Assembly: GCA_040752005.1 (NCBI GenBank)
Contig: JBFMFX010000012.1
Span: forward strand, 1-64,000
Direction: 5' to 3'
DNA from: RBG-16-66-20 sp040752005
GTDB lineage: Bacteria > Pseudomonadota > Gammaproteobacteria > Burkholderiales > SG8-39
Length of the DNA: 64,000 nt
Part shown: positions 51,265-60,360 of the stretch, piece after piece
Layout: every line of letters starts with the position of its first letter
Numbering within the stretch: the stretch's first letter is position 1
The notes under the pieces: generated by a model
Databases searched by the model: none
The model's input: the letters and a program-made list of their open reading frames with translations, nothing else
What the model was told of the DNA's origin: nothing
Program-made: the position numbers and the translations under genes

Positions 51265-52295
51265 GCAGACGCCGCCAGCTCCCAGCGCGGGTACACCGAG
51301 AACGCGCGCGGCGCGGCGCCCGGCGCCGCGCCCGCGGCCAGGCGCAGCGCCGCGGCGAACGCGATCATCGCGCCGTTGTCGGTGCACAGCTCCGGCTCCG
51401 GGTAGAAGACCTCGAAGCCCGATTGCGCGGCGCGCGCATCGAGCGCCGCACGCAGCTGCCGGTTGGCGCCCACGCCGCCGGCGACCACCAGCCGCGTCAG
51501 GCCGGTGCGCTCGAGCGCCGAGACGCACTTCGCCACCAGCACCTCCACCACCGCGTCCACGAACGCGCGTGCGACATCGGCGTGGAACTGCCGCTCCGGC
51601 GGGTGGCTGCGCACAAGGTGCAGGACGGCGGTCTTCAGCCCCGAGAAGCTGAAGTCGAGATCGCCGCTCGCGATCATCGGCCGCGGCAGGCGGTAGCGGC
51701 CGGGGACCCCCGCTTCAGCCAGCCGCGACACCTCCGGCCCCCCGGGGTAGCCGAGGCCGAGGAGCTGCGCCGTCTTGTCGAAGGCCTCGCCAGCGGCGTC
51801 GTCCAGCGTCTCGCCGAGCAGGGCGTACCTGCCCGGCGCCTCGACCCTGACGAGCTGGGTGTGGCCGCCGGAGACAAGCAGCGCGACGAACGGAAACCGG
51901 GGCGGGCGCGCCGAAAGCAGCGGCGAAAGGAGATGCCCTTCCATGTGATGCACGCCGATCGCCGGCACCCCCAGCGCGAACGCGATGCCTTGCGCGAACG
52001 CCGCCCCGGCGAGCAGCGCCCCGACCAGCCCCGGCCCCTGCGTGTAGGCGACCGCGTCGAGTTCCTTGATGCGGCGGCGCGCGCGCTGCAGCACCCCCCG
52101 GGCGAGCGGAACCAGCCGCCGCAGGTGCTCGCGCGAGGCGAGCTCCGGCACCACCCCGCCGTAGGCTTCGTGCATCGCCGCCTGCGAATGCACCGCGTGG
52201 GCGAGCAACCGCCCGGGATGCCCCGCGCCGGGAGCCGACTCGTAGAGCGCGATGCCGGTTTCGTCGCAGGACGTCTCGATGCCGAGGATCAGCAT
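51261..52295 (-). CDS. tsaD: tRNA N6-adenosine threonylcarbamoyltransferase TsaD
   Basis: A 344-aa essential ASKHA-fold protein that transfers threonylcarbamoyl to tRNA A37. Motifs: LGIETSCDETGIALYES at the N-terminus, the Fe-binding HMEGHLLSPLLS, VALLVSGGHTQLVRV, and GGVGANRQLRAALD. Works with the Sua5-type protein encoded at 32052. TACCAT on the minus strand ends 6 nt before the ATG at 52295. Divergent from rpsU, the standard arrangement in this group. Confidence 0.96.
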   Translation of the reverse strand: MLILGIETSCDETGIALYESAPGAGHPGRLLAHAVHSQAAMHEAYGGVVPELASREHLRRLVPLARGVLQRARRRIKELDAVAYTQGPGLVGALLAGAAFAQGIAFALGVPAIGVHHMEGHLLSPLLSARPPRFPFVALLVSGGHTQLVRVEAPGRYALLGETLDDAAGEAFDKTAQLLGLGYPGGPEVSRLAEAGVPGRYRLPRPMIASGDLDFSFSGLKTAVLHLVRSHPPERQFHADVARAFVDAVVEVLVAKCVSALERTGLTRLVVAGGVGANRQLRAALDARAAQSGFEVFYPEPELCTDNGAMIAFAAALRLAAGAAPGAAPRAFSVYPRWELAASA

Positions 52296-52329
52296 GCGCC
52301 GATGGTAGCCGGGCGCGGCGGGATGCGGA

Positions 52330-52335
52330 TATAAT
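52330..52335 (+). promoter_or_regulatory. -10 element of the rpsU-yqeY-dnaG-rpoD block
   Basis: Perfect TATAAT at 52330-52335, 40 bp before the rpsU ATG at 52376, which has a purine-rich AACCAGAGG just upstream. No clear -35 hexamer 17 bp away. The minus strand carries TACCAT (52302-52307) for tsaD. Confidence 0.55.
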
Positions 52336-52375
52336 TCAACCCCTTTTCGAGAGCTAGGGGAACGGAAACCAGAGG

Positions 52376-52588
52376 ATGCCGACCGTACGCGTCAAGGAGA
52401 ACGAGCCGTTCGAGGTCGCGATGCGCCGCTTCAAGCGCACCGTGGAGAAGGCGGGGCTGCTCACCGAGCTGCGCGCCCGCGAGTACTACGAGAAGCCGAC
52501 CGCCGAGCGAAAGCGCAAGCTCGCCGCAGCGGTCAAGCGCCATCACAAGCGGCTGCGCAGCCAGATGCTGCCGCCGAAGTTCTACTGA
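52376..52588 (+). CDS. rpsU: 30S ribosomal protein S21
   Basis: A 70-aa basic protein of the small ribosomal subunit. MPTVRVKENEPFEVAMRRFK and EYYEKPTAERKRKLAAAVKR are the usual S21 pattern; the length matches the family. First gene of the macromolecular-synthesis block; a perfect TATAAT lies 40 bp upstream. A GC-rich stem-loop follows before yqeY, comparable in position to the partial terminator known between rpsU and dnaG in enterobacteria. Confidence 0.97.
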   Translation: MPTVRVKENEPFEVAMRRFKRTVEKAGLLTELRAREYYEKPTAERKRKLAAAVKRHHKRLRSQMLPPKFY

Positions 52589-52627
52589 GACGCACGGAGC
52601 GCTTCCACCCCCGGCGCGAGTCGGAGC

Positions 52628-52642
52628 CGGCCCGAGGGGCCG
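52628..52642 (+). terminator. stem-loop between rpsU and yqeY, possible attenuator
   Basis: CGGCCC (52628-52633), loop GAG, GGGCCG (52637-52642) form a perfect 6-bp stem. The following 20 nt end in GCGCTTTTCG. This could reduce readthrough from the highly expressed rpsU into yqeY-dnaG-rpoD. Confidence 0.4.
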
Positions 52643-52673
52643 CACGATTCGCGCTTTTCGTTTCGAATAGCCG

Positions 52674-53120
52674 GTGTCGCTGAAGGACCGCATCCAGGAA
52701 GACGTGAAGGCGGCGATGCGCGCGCGCGACGTCCGGCGCCTCGCGGCGCTGCGGCTGCTTGCGGCGGCGCTCAAGCAGAAGGAAGTGGACGAGCGCGTCG
52801 CGCTCGACGACGCCGCGGTGCTCGCGGTGATCGAGAGAATGATCCGGCAGCGGCGCGAGTCGGTCGCCCAGTTCGAGAAGGGCGGCCGCGCCGACCTCGC
52901 CGAGCAGGAGAAGTACGAGATCGAGGTGCTCGCGGCGTACCTGCCGCAGCCACTCGCCGAGGCGGAGATCGAGGCGGCGGTGGCCGCGGCAATCGCCGAG
53001 TCGGGCGCCGGCTCGGTGAAGGACATGGGCAAAGTCATGGGCCTGCTCAAGTCCCGCCTCGCGGGAAGGGCCGACATGGCGAAGGTGTCGGCTCTGGTGC
53101 GCTCGAAGCTCGGCGGCTGA
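52674..53120 (+). CDS. yqeY: GatB/YqeY domain-containing protein
   Basis: A 148-aa helical protein with the YqeY/GatB C-terminal fold: DRIQEDVKAAMRARDVRRLA, LAAALKQKEVDERVAL, IEVLAAYLPQPLAEAEI, and KDMGKVMGLLKSRLAGRADM. It may bind tRNA or assist amidotransferases, but it is functionally unassigned. The start is GTG at 52674. Conserved position between rpsU and dnaG. Confidence 0.92.
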   Translation: MSLKDRIQEDVKAAMRARDVRRLAALRLLAAALKQKEVDERVALDDAAVLAVIERMIRQRRESVAQFEKGGRADLAEQEKYEIEVLAAYLPQPLAEAEIEAAVAAAIAESGAGSVKDMGKVMGLLKSRLAGRADMAKVSALVRSKLGG

Positions 53121-53192
53121 GCAAGGCGCGGGCCGCGTTCTGCTGCGGGCCTTTTCGCGGGAGAATTTCCCCGTCCTCCGGATCCCGCGCCG

Positions 53193-54935
53193 GTGATACC
53201 CGACAGCTTCAAGCAGGACCTCCTCAACCGCGTGGACATCGTGGAGGTCGTCTCGCGCCACGTGCCGCTCAAGAAGTCGGGCGCGAACTACCTCGGCCTT
53301 TGCCCCTTTCACAGCGAAAAGACGCCCTCCTTCACCGTCAGTCCGGCCAAGCAGTTCTATCACTGCTTTGGCTGCGGCGCGCACGGCAACGCGATCGGAT
53401 TCCTGATGGCCTATTCCAGCCTCGGCTACGTCGAGGCGGTGAAGGCGCTCGCCGATTCGGCCGGAATGAAGATGCCGGAATGGCAGCCGCGCTCGGCGGA
53501 CGCGGCGGCGCGCAGGCAGCGCGAGACCGACCTTCTGCCGGTCATGGAGCGGGCGATGGAGTTCTACCGCGCGGAGCTCAGGAAATCCCCGCGCGCGATC
53601 GCCTACCTGAAGGGCAGGGGCGTCTCGGGCGAGATCGCGGCGCGCTACCGCATCGGCTACGCCCCGGCCGACTGGCAGGCGCTCAGGGCGGCTTTCGCCG
53701 ACTATGACGACAGGGCGCTCGTGGCGGCCGGCCTCGTCGTCGAAAGCGAGGGCAGGCGCTACGACCGCTTCCGCGACCGCGTCATGTTCCCGATCCACAA
53801 CCTGCGCGGGGCGGTGGTCGGCTTCGGCGGCAGGGTGCTGGGCGAGGGCGAGCCCAAGTACCTCAACTCTCCAGAGACGCCTCTGTTCGAGAAGGGGCGA
53901 GAAGTGTACGGCCTCGCGCTGGCGCGCGAGGCGGTCCGCACCACCGGACGGGTGATCGTCGTCGAGGGCTACATGGACGTGCTCGCGCTGGCGCAGTTCG
54001 GCGTCGGCAACGCGGTCGCGACCCTCGGCACCGCGACCACCCCGGCGCACGTCATGCGGCTGCTTCGCCTCGCCGACGAGCTGGTGTTCTGCTTCGACGG
54101 CGACGCCGCCGGCCGCAAGGCAGCCTGGCGCGCGCTGGAGGTGAGCCTGCCGCTCGCCACGGACGCGAAAACAATCCGGTTCCTGTTCCTGCCGGAGGGC
54201 GAGGATCCGGACAGCTTCGTGCGCTCGCGCGGCAGGGAAGCGTTCGAGCGCCTGGTGCGCGAGGCGCAGACGCTGTCGGCGTTCCTGGTGGGCGAGCTGC
54301 AGGCCGGGCTCGATCTCGCGACCGCCGAAGGCCGCTCGCGGCTGGTCGCCAAGGCGGCGCCCCACCTGCAAAAGATCGCCGGGAGGGTGCTGCGGCTTCA
54401 GATTGGGCGCGAGATCGCGCGCCTTGCGGGCCTTGCGCCCGAGGACGTGGAGCGCCTCACCGCGGCGCCGGGCGCCACCACGCCGGCCTACGCGCGCGCT
54501 GCGCCTGCCCGCGCCGCGCCCGCGCTCGCTGCGACGCAGGAGCGGAACCTGCTGCGCTGTGTGCTGTCGAATCCGGCCCTTGCGGTGCGCATCGAACCGG
54601 ATCTGCTCGATCCCGCGCTGCCGGAAACGGCGGTGCTGCGCGCGCTTGGCGAGGCGCCGCAGGAGGGGGCGCGCGGAGCCTTGCTCGTCGAGCGCTTTCA
54701 GGGCACGGCGTTCGAGGACGTCGTGGCCGAGGCGATGGCGGCGGCGATCGGCGCCGGGCTGGACGACAATGCCGCCGAAGAGGAGTTCCGCCAGATCATG
54801 CTGGCGCTGCGCATCCGGCGCAAGAACGAGGAAATCCGCGCGCTCGCCGAGCGGGTGAAGGCTGAGCCCGCGCTCGCGGCCGAGCTCAATCGGCGCCTCA
54901 AGGAACTGCACGAGCTGAAGGCGCAAAGGGCTTGA
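53193..54935 (+). CDS. dnaG: DNA primase
   Basis: A 580-aa replication primase. The N-terminal zinc finger has Cys37, His40, Cys58 and Cys61 (CPFH...CFGC). The RNA-polymerase/TOPRIM core shows YLNSPETPLFEKGREVYGLA, VVEGYMDVLALAQFG (TOPRIM Glu) and FCFDGDAAGRKAAWRAL. A C-terminal helicase-interaction domain begins around residue 430 after a Pro/Ala-rich linker. The start is GTG at 53193 (VIPDSFKQDLL, with initiator Met). The rpoD promoter region overlaps its last codons. Confidence 0.96.
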   Translation: MIPDSFKQDLLNRVDIVEVVSRHVPLKKSGANYLGLCPFHSEKTPSFTVSPAKQFYHCFGCGAHGNAIGFLMAYSSLGYVEAVKALADSAGMKMPEWQPRSADAAARRQRETDLLPVMERAMEFYRAELRKSPRAIAYLKGRGVSGEIAARYRIGYAPADWQALRAAFADYDDRALVAAGLVVESEGRRYDRFRDRVMFPIHNLRGAVVGFGGRVLGEGEPKYLNSPETPLFEKGREVYGLALAREAVRTTGRVIVVEGYMDVLALAQFGVGNAVATLGTATTPAHVMRLLRLADELVFCFDGDAAGRKAAWRALEVSLPLATDAKTIRFLFLPEGEDPDSFVRSRGREAFERLVREAQTLSAFLVGELQAGLDLATAEGRSRLVAKAAPHLQKIAGRVLRLQIGREIARLAGLAPEDVERLTAAPGATTPAYARAAPARAAPALAATQERNLLRCVLSNPALAVRIEPDLLDPALPETAVLRALGEAPQEGARGALLVERFQGTAFEDVVAEAMAAAIGAGLDDNAAEEEFRQIMLALRIRRKNEEIRALAERVKAEPALAAELNRRLKELHELKAQRA

Positions 54936-54962
54936 AATTCAAGGAATCGGGTAAAATTTAAT
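54932..54962 (+). promoter_or_regulatory. putative rpoD promoter at the dnaG 3' end
   Basis: TTGAAA (54932-54937) overlaps the dnaG stop. Downstream, AT-rich TAAAAT (54952-54957, spacer 14) and TTTAAT (54957-54962, spacer 19) could serve as -10. This is the only AT-rich patch nearby and suggests rpoD has its own promoter besides readthrough. Confidence 0.45.
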
Positions 54963-55006
54963 GTTTTTCTCCGGAAAGGGATGTCCGGGGGCATTCGGGG
55001 GCGAGG

Positions 55007-57235
<2,229 letters not shown>

Positions 57236-57242
57236 ACAACAG

Positions 57243-57258
57243 GGTCAGGTCCCGATTT
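57243..57258. repeat. degenerate REP-like palindrome after rpoD
   Basis: GGGTCAGGTCCCGATTTT (core 57243-57258) closely resembles GGGTCAGACCCGGTTTTT at 18642. Dispersed GGGGTCAGACCCC-type palindromes are common in betaproteobacteria and often accompany REP-associated tyrosine transposases. None of those genes is in this window. This copy has lost perfect symmetry. Confidence 0.4.
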
Positions 57259-57275
57259 TCCGGCAGGGGAAGACG

Positions 57276-57300
57276 AAGGGGCCGCGACACGCGGCCCTTT
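57276..57300 (+). terminator. rpoD terminator
   Basis: AAGGGGCCGC (57276-57285), loop GACAC, GCGGCCCTTT (57291-57300): an 8-bp stem with one G-T pair, ending in TTT and followed by CCGTTT. Lies 41 bp after the rpoD stop and ahead of the tRNA gene. Confidence 0.6.
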
Positions 57301-57326
57301 CCGTTTGCGGCGGTAGACTTCGCGCG

Positions 57327-57400
57327 GGGCCGGTAGCTCAGCCGGTCAGAGCAGGGGACTCATAATCCCTTGGTCGCTGGTTCGAATCCAGCCCGGCCCA
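57327..57400 (+). tRNA. tRNA with CAT anticodon (Ile2 or elongator Met)
   Basis: A complete cloverleaf of 74 nt without encoded CCA. The acceptor GGGCCGG pairs with CCGGCCC; the D-arm is GCTC/GAGC; the anticodon stem GGGGA/TCCCT encloses CTCATAA; the variable loop is TGGTC; the T-arm is GCTGG-TTCGAAT-CCAGC. The anticodon loop, variable loop and T-stem (CTTGGTCGCTGGTTC) resemble E. coli ileX, so a lysidine-modified Ile2 reader of AUA is likely, with Met(e) the alternative. TAGACT at 57313-57318 may be its -10. The sapC stop lies inside it on the other strand. Confidence 0.9.
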
Positions 57401-58136
57401 CTTCCTGCGCCTGCGCCTTGCGGTCGAGCAGCCGTCCGAAGTTGTCGAGCGACAGGAGGTGCGCGTAGATGCGGCCGAGAATGCCCTTCTTCGCGAGGTT
57501 CTTGAGCTGGCTCGCGTTGAGGTGCTCGATTCTCGCTTCCGCGACGCGGTGCATGCCGGCGAGCTGCGCCGAGCCGCCCTTGTCGAATTTCGCCTGCGCG
57601 ACGAAGGGCTCGAGCAGCGCGTAGTCGGCCAGGATCGCGCACATCTCGCGCGTGCGCTCCAGATCCACCTCGTACTCGGTGAGCATGCGCTCGATGTCCT
57701 TCCATTTCGCGAGCGGCTCGCCCTTGTCGTCGAACATCGGCTCGCCGGCGGCATCGTCGGCGTACGCCTTCTCGATGCAAATGAGCCGGTTCTGCTGCTC
57801 GACGTTGTTCAGGCGCACCTTCACCATGCAGAACGGAAACCGCCGCACGTAGGCCGGAACATAGACGCCGCGCCGCCAGCGCGCCCCGTCGAGATAGAGG
57901 TTCTCGCCGGCGGCGAAGCCGAGCACCGCCACCGGCGCAAAGGTCTTGCCCTCGTCGCCGCTCGTGAACACGATCGGGTAGTCGCGCGCCGCGTGGGCGA
58001 ACTCGGTGTAGCTCACCGGGATCGCGTTGAGGGCGCGCGCGAACTCCGGGACCTCGCCCGGCGCAAGCAGCCGGACCTTCTGCTTGCGGTTGAGGGCGAC
58101 CACTTCCTTGTAGCCGAACGGCGGCGAAATCTGCAT
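57360..58136 (-). CDS. SapC family protein
   Basis: A 258-aa SapC-like protein, a family related to S-layer-associated SapC of Campylobacter with uncharacterised relatives in proteobacteria. Typical: GYKEVVALNRKQKVRLL, YTEFAHAARDYPIVFTSG, RRFPFCMVKV, and EMCAILADYALLEPFVAQ. The last residues (AGFEPATKGL) are antisense to the tRNA gene: the frame runs 41 bp into 57327-57400 before a stop, as if the original stop after LLDRK was lost. ATG 58136 has AAGGAGA 7 nt upstream. Confidence 0.85.
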   Translation of the reverse strand: MQISPPFGYKEVVALNRKQKVRLLAPGEVPEFARALNAIPVSYTEFAHAARDYPIVFTSGDEGKTFAPVAVLGFAAGENLYLDGARWRRGVYVPAYVRRFPFCMVKVRLNNVEQQNRLICIEKAYADDAAGEPMFDDKGEPLAKWKDIERMLTEYEVDLERTREMCAILADYALLEPFVAQAKFDKGGSAQLAGMHRVAEARIEHLNASQLKNLAKKGILGRIYAHLLSLDNFGRLLDRKAQAQEVGRAGFEPATKGL

Positions 58137-58215
58137 GGCGTCTCCTTTTCGTCTGCGATGATAGCCCGGACGGGGGCGTGCCGCGGGCCATCTCGCCGGT
58201 GCGGTGATTCTCCGG

Positions 58216-58221
58216 TAAAAT
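58216..58221 (+). promoter_or_regulatory. -10 element of tRNA-Ala(CGC)
   Basis: TAAAAT at 58216-58221, 14 nt before the mature tRNA 5' end, followed by the GC-rich discriminator-like GCGCCCC. No strong -35 at the expected distance. Confidence 0.5.
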
Positions 58222-58235
58222 TGCGCCCCTTCCGT

Positions 58236-58311
58236 GGGGTGGTAGCTCAGCTGGGAGAGCGCGGCGTTCGCAATGCCGAGGTCGAGGGTTCGATCCCCTT
58301 CCACTCCACCA
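58236..58311 (+). tRNA. tRNA-Ala (anticodon CGC)
   Basis: A 76-nt cloverleaf with encoded CCA. The acceptor GGGGTGG pairs with CCACTCC, giving the G3:T(U)70 pair that is the alanine identity element. The anticodon stem CGGCG/TGCCG holds the loop TTCGCAA, anticodon CGC; the T-arm GAGGG-TTCGATC-CCCTT is intact. It reads GCG codons. Confidence 0.95.
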
Positions 58312-58375
58312 CTCCCGCTTCCTGGCAAGGCAAACCCGCGCGCGTCGTTTGCCGCGGCGCGCGCCGCTGCCTTCA

Positions 58376-59233
58376 TCACGAGCCCGGCGCCTTTGCGGGC
58401 TGCGCGGCGGCGGCGATCAGCGCGCGGCGAATCTCCCTCAGCTTCGCCTTGACGCGGGAGGCGTTGTCCGCCCCCATGCGAATGAGGATCTTCTGGCCGG
58501 CAGAGCGCGTCTCGAGATCGGGGTCGGCGTACTCGTAGAGCACCTTGGGCCGGATCAGGCGTATCGGCGCGCCGACCTCTGGGGCGGCGAGCAGGTCGTC
58601 CATCGCCTCGATCAGCCGGTCGTTGAAGTGCCTGCCGGAATAGCCGAGCTCCTCGTAGGCGCGCTGAAAAAGCGGATAGAGCTGCACGTAGGCCTTCACC
58701 AGCGCCTGCGCATCGAGCGATTCGAGCGCGCTCACGTACCGCGCGTAGCGCGCCGAGTTCTCCGGCGCGATCGCCGGCTGCTCGCCGCCCCCGCTCGCGC
58801 GAAAGCCGCCGGGCACGTCGTAGACCGGAAACACGCGCCGCGGGGCGCGCGCACGCGGCAGGTTGTCCACCGTGGCGACGATGCGCCGGACGATGCCGCT
58901 CGGGAACACGAGCTCGTTGAACGCCTTCGATCCCAGCAGCGTGGCGAGTGTCTGGCGCAGGAGCGAATCGCTCACGTCGAGCGACGGAAGCGGCACGGAG
59001 GGCTCGGCCGCCGGCAGCGGATGGCGGACCGCAGGGCCCGCCTCGCGCGGCGGGGCTTCGGCGGCAGGCGCTGCCGCCGGCGGAGGCACCGCGGCGGGTT
59101 TGCCAACAAACCAGGCGTAGTAGCCGCCAAGGAGCGCGACCAGCACGGCCGCCAGCGCCAGCACCCACGGTAGAAGCGAGGTCCGCGGCGCCTCGCGCAG
59201 GTGGTGCGGGCGATCCTGCGGGTCGGCGCGCAT
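58376..59233 (-). CDS. DUF3014 domain-containing protein
   Basis: A 285-aa protein with an N-terminal membrane anchor (SLLPWVLALAAVLVALLGGY, residues about 19-38), a Pro/Ala-rich linker (40-80) and a DUF3014 domain: LPSLDVSDSLLRQTLATLLG, RRIVATVDNLPRARAP, ALVKAYVQLYPLFQRAYEEL, GYSGRHFNDRLIEAMDDLL. Likely inner-membrane with a periplasmic domain. Function unknown. It is followed by the DUF2237 gene on the same strand; the tRNA-Ala lies just beyond its 3' end. Confidence 0.88.
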   Translation of the reverse strand: MRADPQDRPHHLREAPRTSLLPWVLALAAVLVALLGGYYAWFVGKPAAVPPPAAAPAAEAPPREAGPAVRHPLPAAEPSVPLPSLDVSDSLLRQTLATLLGSKAFNELVFPSGIVRRIVATVDNLPRARAPRRVFPVYDVPGGFRASGGGEQPAIAPENSARYARYVSALESLDAQALVKAYVQLYPLFQRAYEELGYSGRHFNDRLIEAMDDLLAAPEVGAPIRLIRPKVLYEYADPDLETRSAGQKILIRMGADNASRVKAKLREIRRALIAAAAQPAKAPGS

Positions 59234-59246
59234 CGGCGGCGCCCTT

Positions 59247-59636
59247 TCAGGACAGATCGAGCGCGTGGCGCTTCAGTTCGGCAAGCGGCACGATCGCAAG
59301 CGTTTCCTCGTGCGTCGCGGCAAGCACCACCGGCGGCGCGACACCGGCGTCGAGCGCTTCCTTCCAGCGGCCCGCGCACAGGCACCACTGATCGCCGGGC
59401 TTCAGGCCCGGAAAGCCGAACTGCGGCGCGGGCGTGCTGAGGTCGTTGCCGCGCGACTTCGAGAATTCGAGGAACTCCTTCGTCATGCGCGCGCAGACGG
59501 TGTGGATGCCGACGTCATCATAGCCGGTGTTGCAGCAGCCGTCGCGGTAAAACCCGGTCATCGGACGCACGCTACACGGGGCGAGCGGCTCGCCCAGCAC
59601 ATTGAGCGCCCGCTGCGATTTCGTGCGCGCGCTCAT
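59247..59636 (-). CDS. DUF2237 family protein
   Basis: A 129-aa protein with the DUF2237 pattern: ALNVLGEPLAPCSVRPMTGF, YRDGCCNTGYDDVGIHTVC, MTKEFLEFSKSRGNDLSTP and KPGDQWCLCAGRWKEALDAG. The many conserved cysteines suggest metal or redox chemistry. The ATG at 59636 overlaps the upstream TPR gene stop, so the two are co-translated. Confidence 0.9.
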   Translation of the reverse strand: MSARTKSQRALNVLGEPLAPCSVRPMTGFYRDGCCNTGYDDVGIHTVCARMTKEFLEFSKSRGNDLSTPAPQFGFPGLKPGDQWCLCAGRWKEALDAGVAPPVVLAATHEETLAIVPLAELKRHALDLS

Positions 59637-59962
59637 GGCGCGAGCTTCCTTTCGAGGCGCCTTGCGAACACGGTCATCTCCTTTTCCGCCTGCCGGTCGC
59701 CCTTGGCGCGCGCCGCCTCGATTCCCTTGCGCCACGCCTCGAGCGCTTCGCGGCCGCGCCCGGCTTCGGCGAGCGCGCGCCCGAGCAGCTTCCACGCCGC
59801 CGAGAACGTCGGGTCGCGCGTCACTGCCTCGGTCAACTCGCGCGCGGCGGCCGCCGGATCGCCCGCCTTGAGGTATTCCATCCCGAGCGAGTAGCGCAGC
59901 AGCGCGCCGTCGCGCGGGGTGCCGATCAGCTTCTCCAGGCTGGCGATCGCGGCCGATGCCAT
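59633..59962 (-). CDS. small TPR-like protein
   Basis: A 109-aa protein whose two helix pairs fit tetratricopeptide repeats: GALLRYSLGMEYLKAGDPAA followed by PTFSAAWKLLGRALAEAGRG (residues about 20-75). A basic helical tail follows. A protein-interaction scaffold is likely; no partner is known. ATG 59962 lies 20 bp from the divergent ridA start with TAGAAT (59973-59978) on the minus strand. Its stop overlaps the DUF2237 start. Confidence 0.75.
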   Translation of the reverse strand: MASAAIASLEKLIGTPRDGALLRYSLGMEYLKAGDPAAAARELTEAVTRDPTFSAAWKLLGRALAEAGRGREALEAWRKGIEAARAKGDRQAEKEMTVFARRLERKLAP

Positions 59963-59968
59963 TTCGGC

Positions 59969-59978
59969 TAAGATTCTA
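59969..59978. promoter_or_regulatory. overlapping divergent -10 elements, TPR gene / ridA
   Basis: TAAGATTCTA: plus TAAGAT (59969-59974) and minus TAGAAT (59973-59978) within the 20-bp gap between divergent starts 59962 and 59983. They end 8 nt and 10 nt from the respective start codons. This is the shortest divergent spacer in the window. Confidence 0.5.
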
Positions 59979-59982
59979 GGAC

Positions 59983-60360
59983 ATGAAGACCGCGGTGCAC
60001 ACGCAGGACGCGCCCGCGGCGATCGGCACCTACTCGCAGGCGGTGCGCGCCGGGGACACGGTGTACCTCTCGGGCCAGATCGGCCTCGATCCGGCCACGA
60101 TGCAGCTCGTCGAGGGCGTGGACGCGCAGATCCACCGCGTGTTCCGCAACCTGGCCGCGGTGGCTGCGGCCGCGGGCTTGGGCCTGGAGCACGCGGTGCG
60201 CATGACGGTCTATCTCACCGACCTCGCGCATTTCGCGCGCGTGAACGAGATCATGGCCCAGTATTGCCGCGAGCCGTATCCGGCGCGCGCCGCCGTCGGC
60301 GTCGCCAGCCTGCCACGCGGCGCGCTGGTGGAGATCGACTGCATCCTGTACGCGAAGTGA
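59983..60360 (+). CDS. ridA: RidA family protein (enamine/imine deaminase)
   Basis: A 125-aa YjgF/RidA protein that hydrolyses reactive enamines released by PLP enzymes. Conserved: AIGTYSQAVRAGDTVYLSGQ, QIHRVFRNLAAVAAAAGL, and the catalytic Arg in YPARAAVGVASLPRGALVEI with the terminal Glu-x-Asp. It probably has a leaderless mRNA. It overlaps recG by GTGA. Confidence 0.94.
   Translation: MKTAVHTQDAPAAIGTYSQAVRAGDTVYLSGQIGLDPATMQLVEGVDAQIHRVFRNLAAVAAAAGLGLEHAVRMTVYLTDLAHFARVNEIMAQYCREPYPARAAVGVASLPRGALVEIDCILYAK

Noticed and set aside
53121..53192. Terminator between yqeY and dnaG
   Set aside because: Only a short CCGC/GCGG pairing with a large loop before CCTTTT; too weak to call.
57327..57400. 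Initiator tRNA-fMet for the CAT tRNA
   Set aside because: The 1-72 pair is G-C (initiators are unpaired there) and the anticodon stem ends with A-T rather than the three G-C pairs of initiators.
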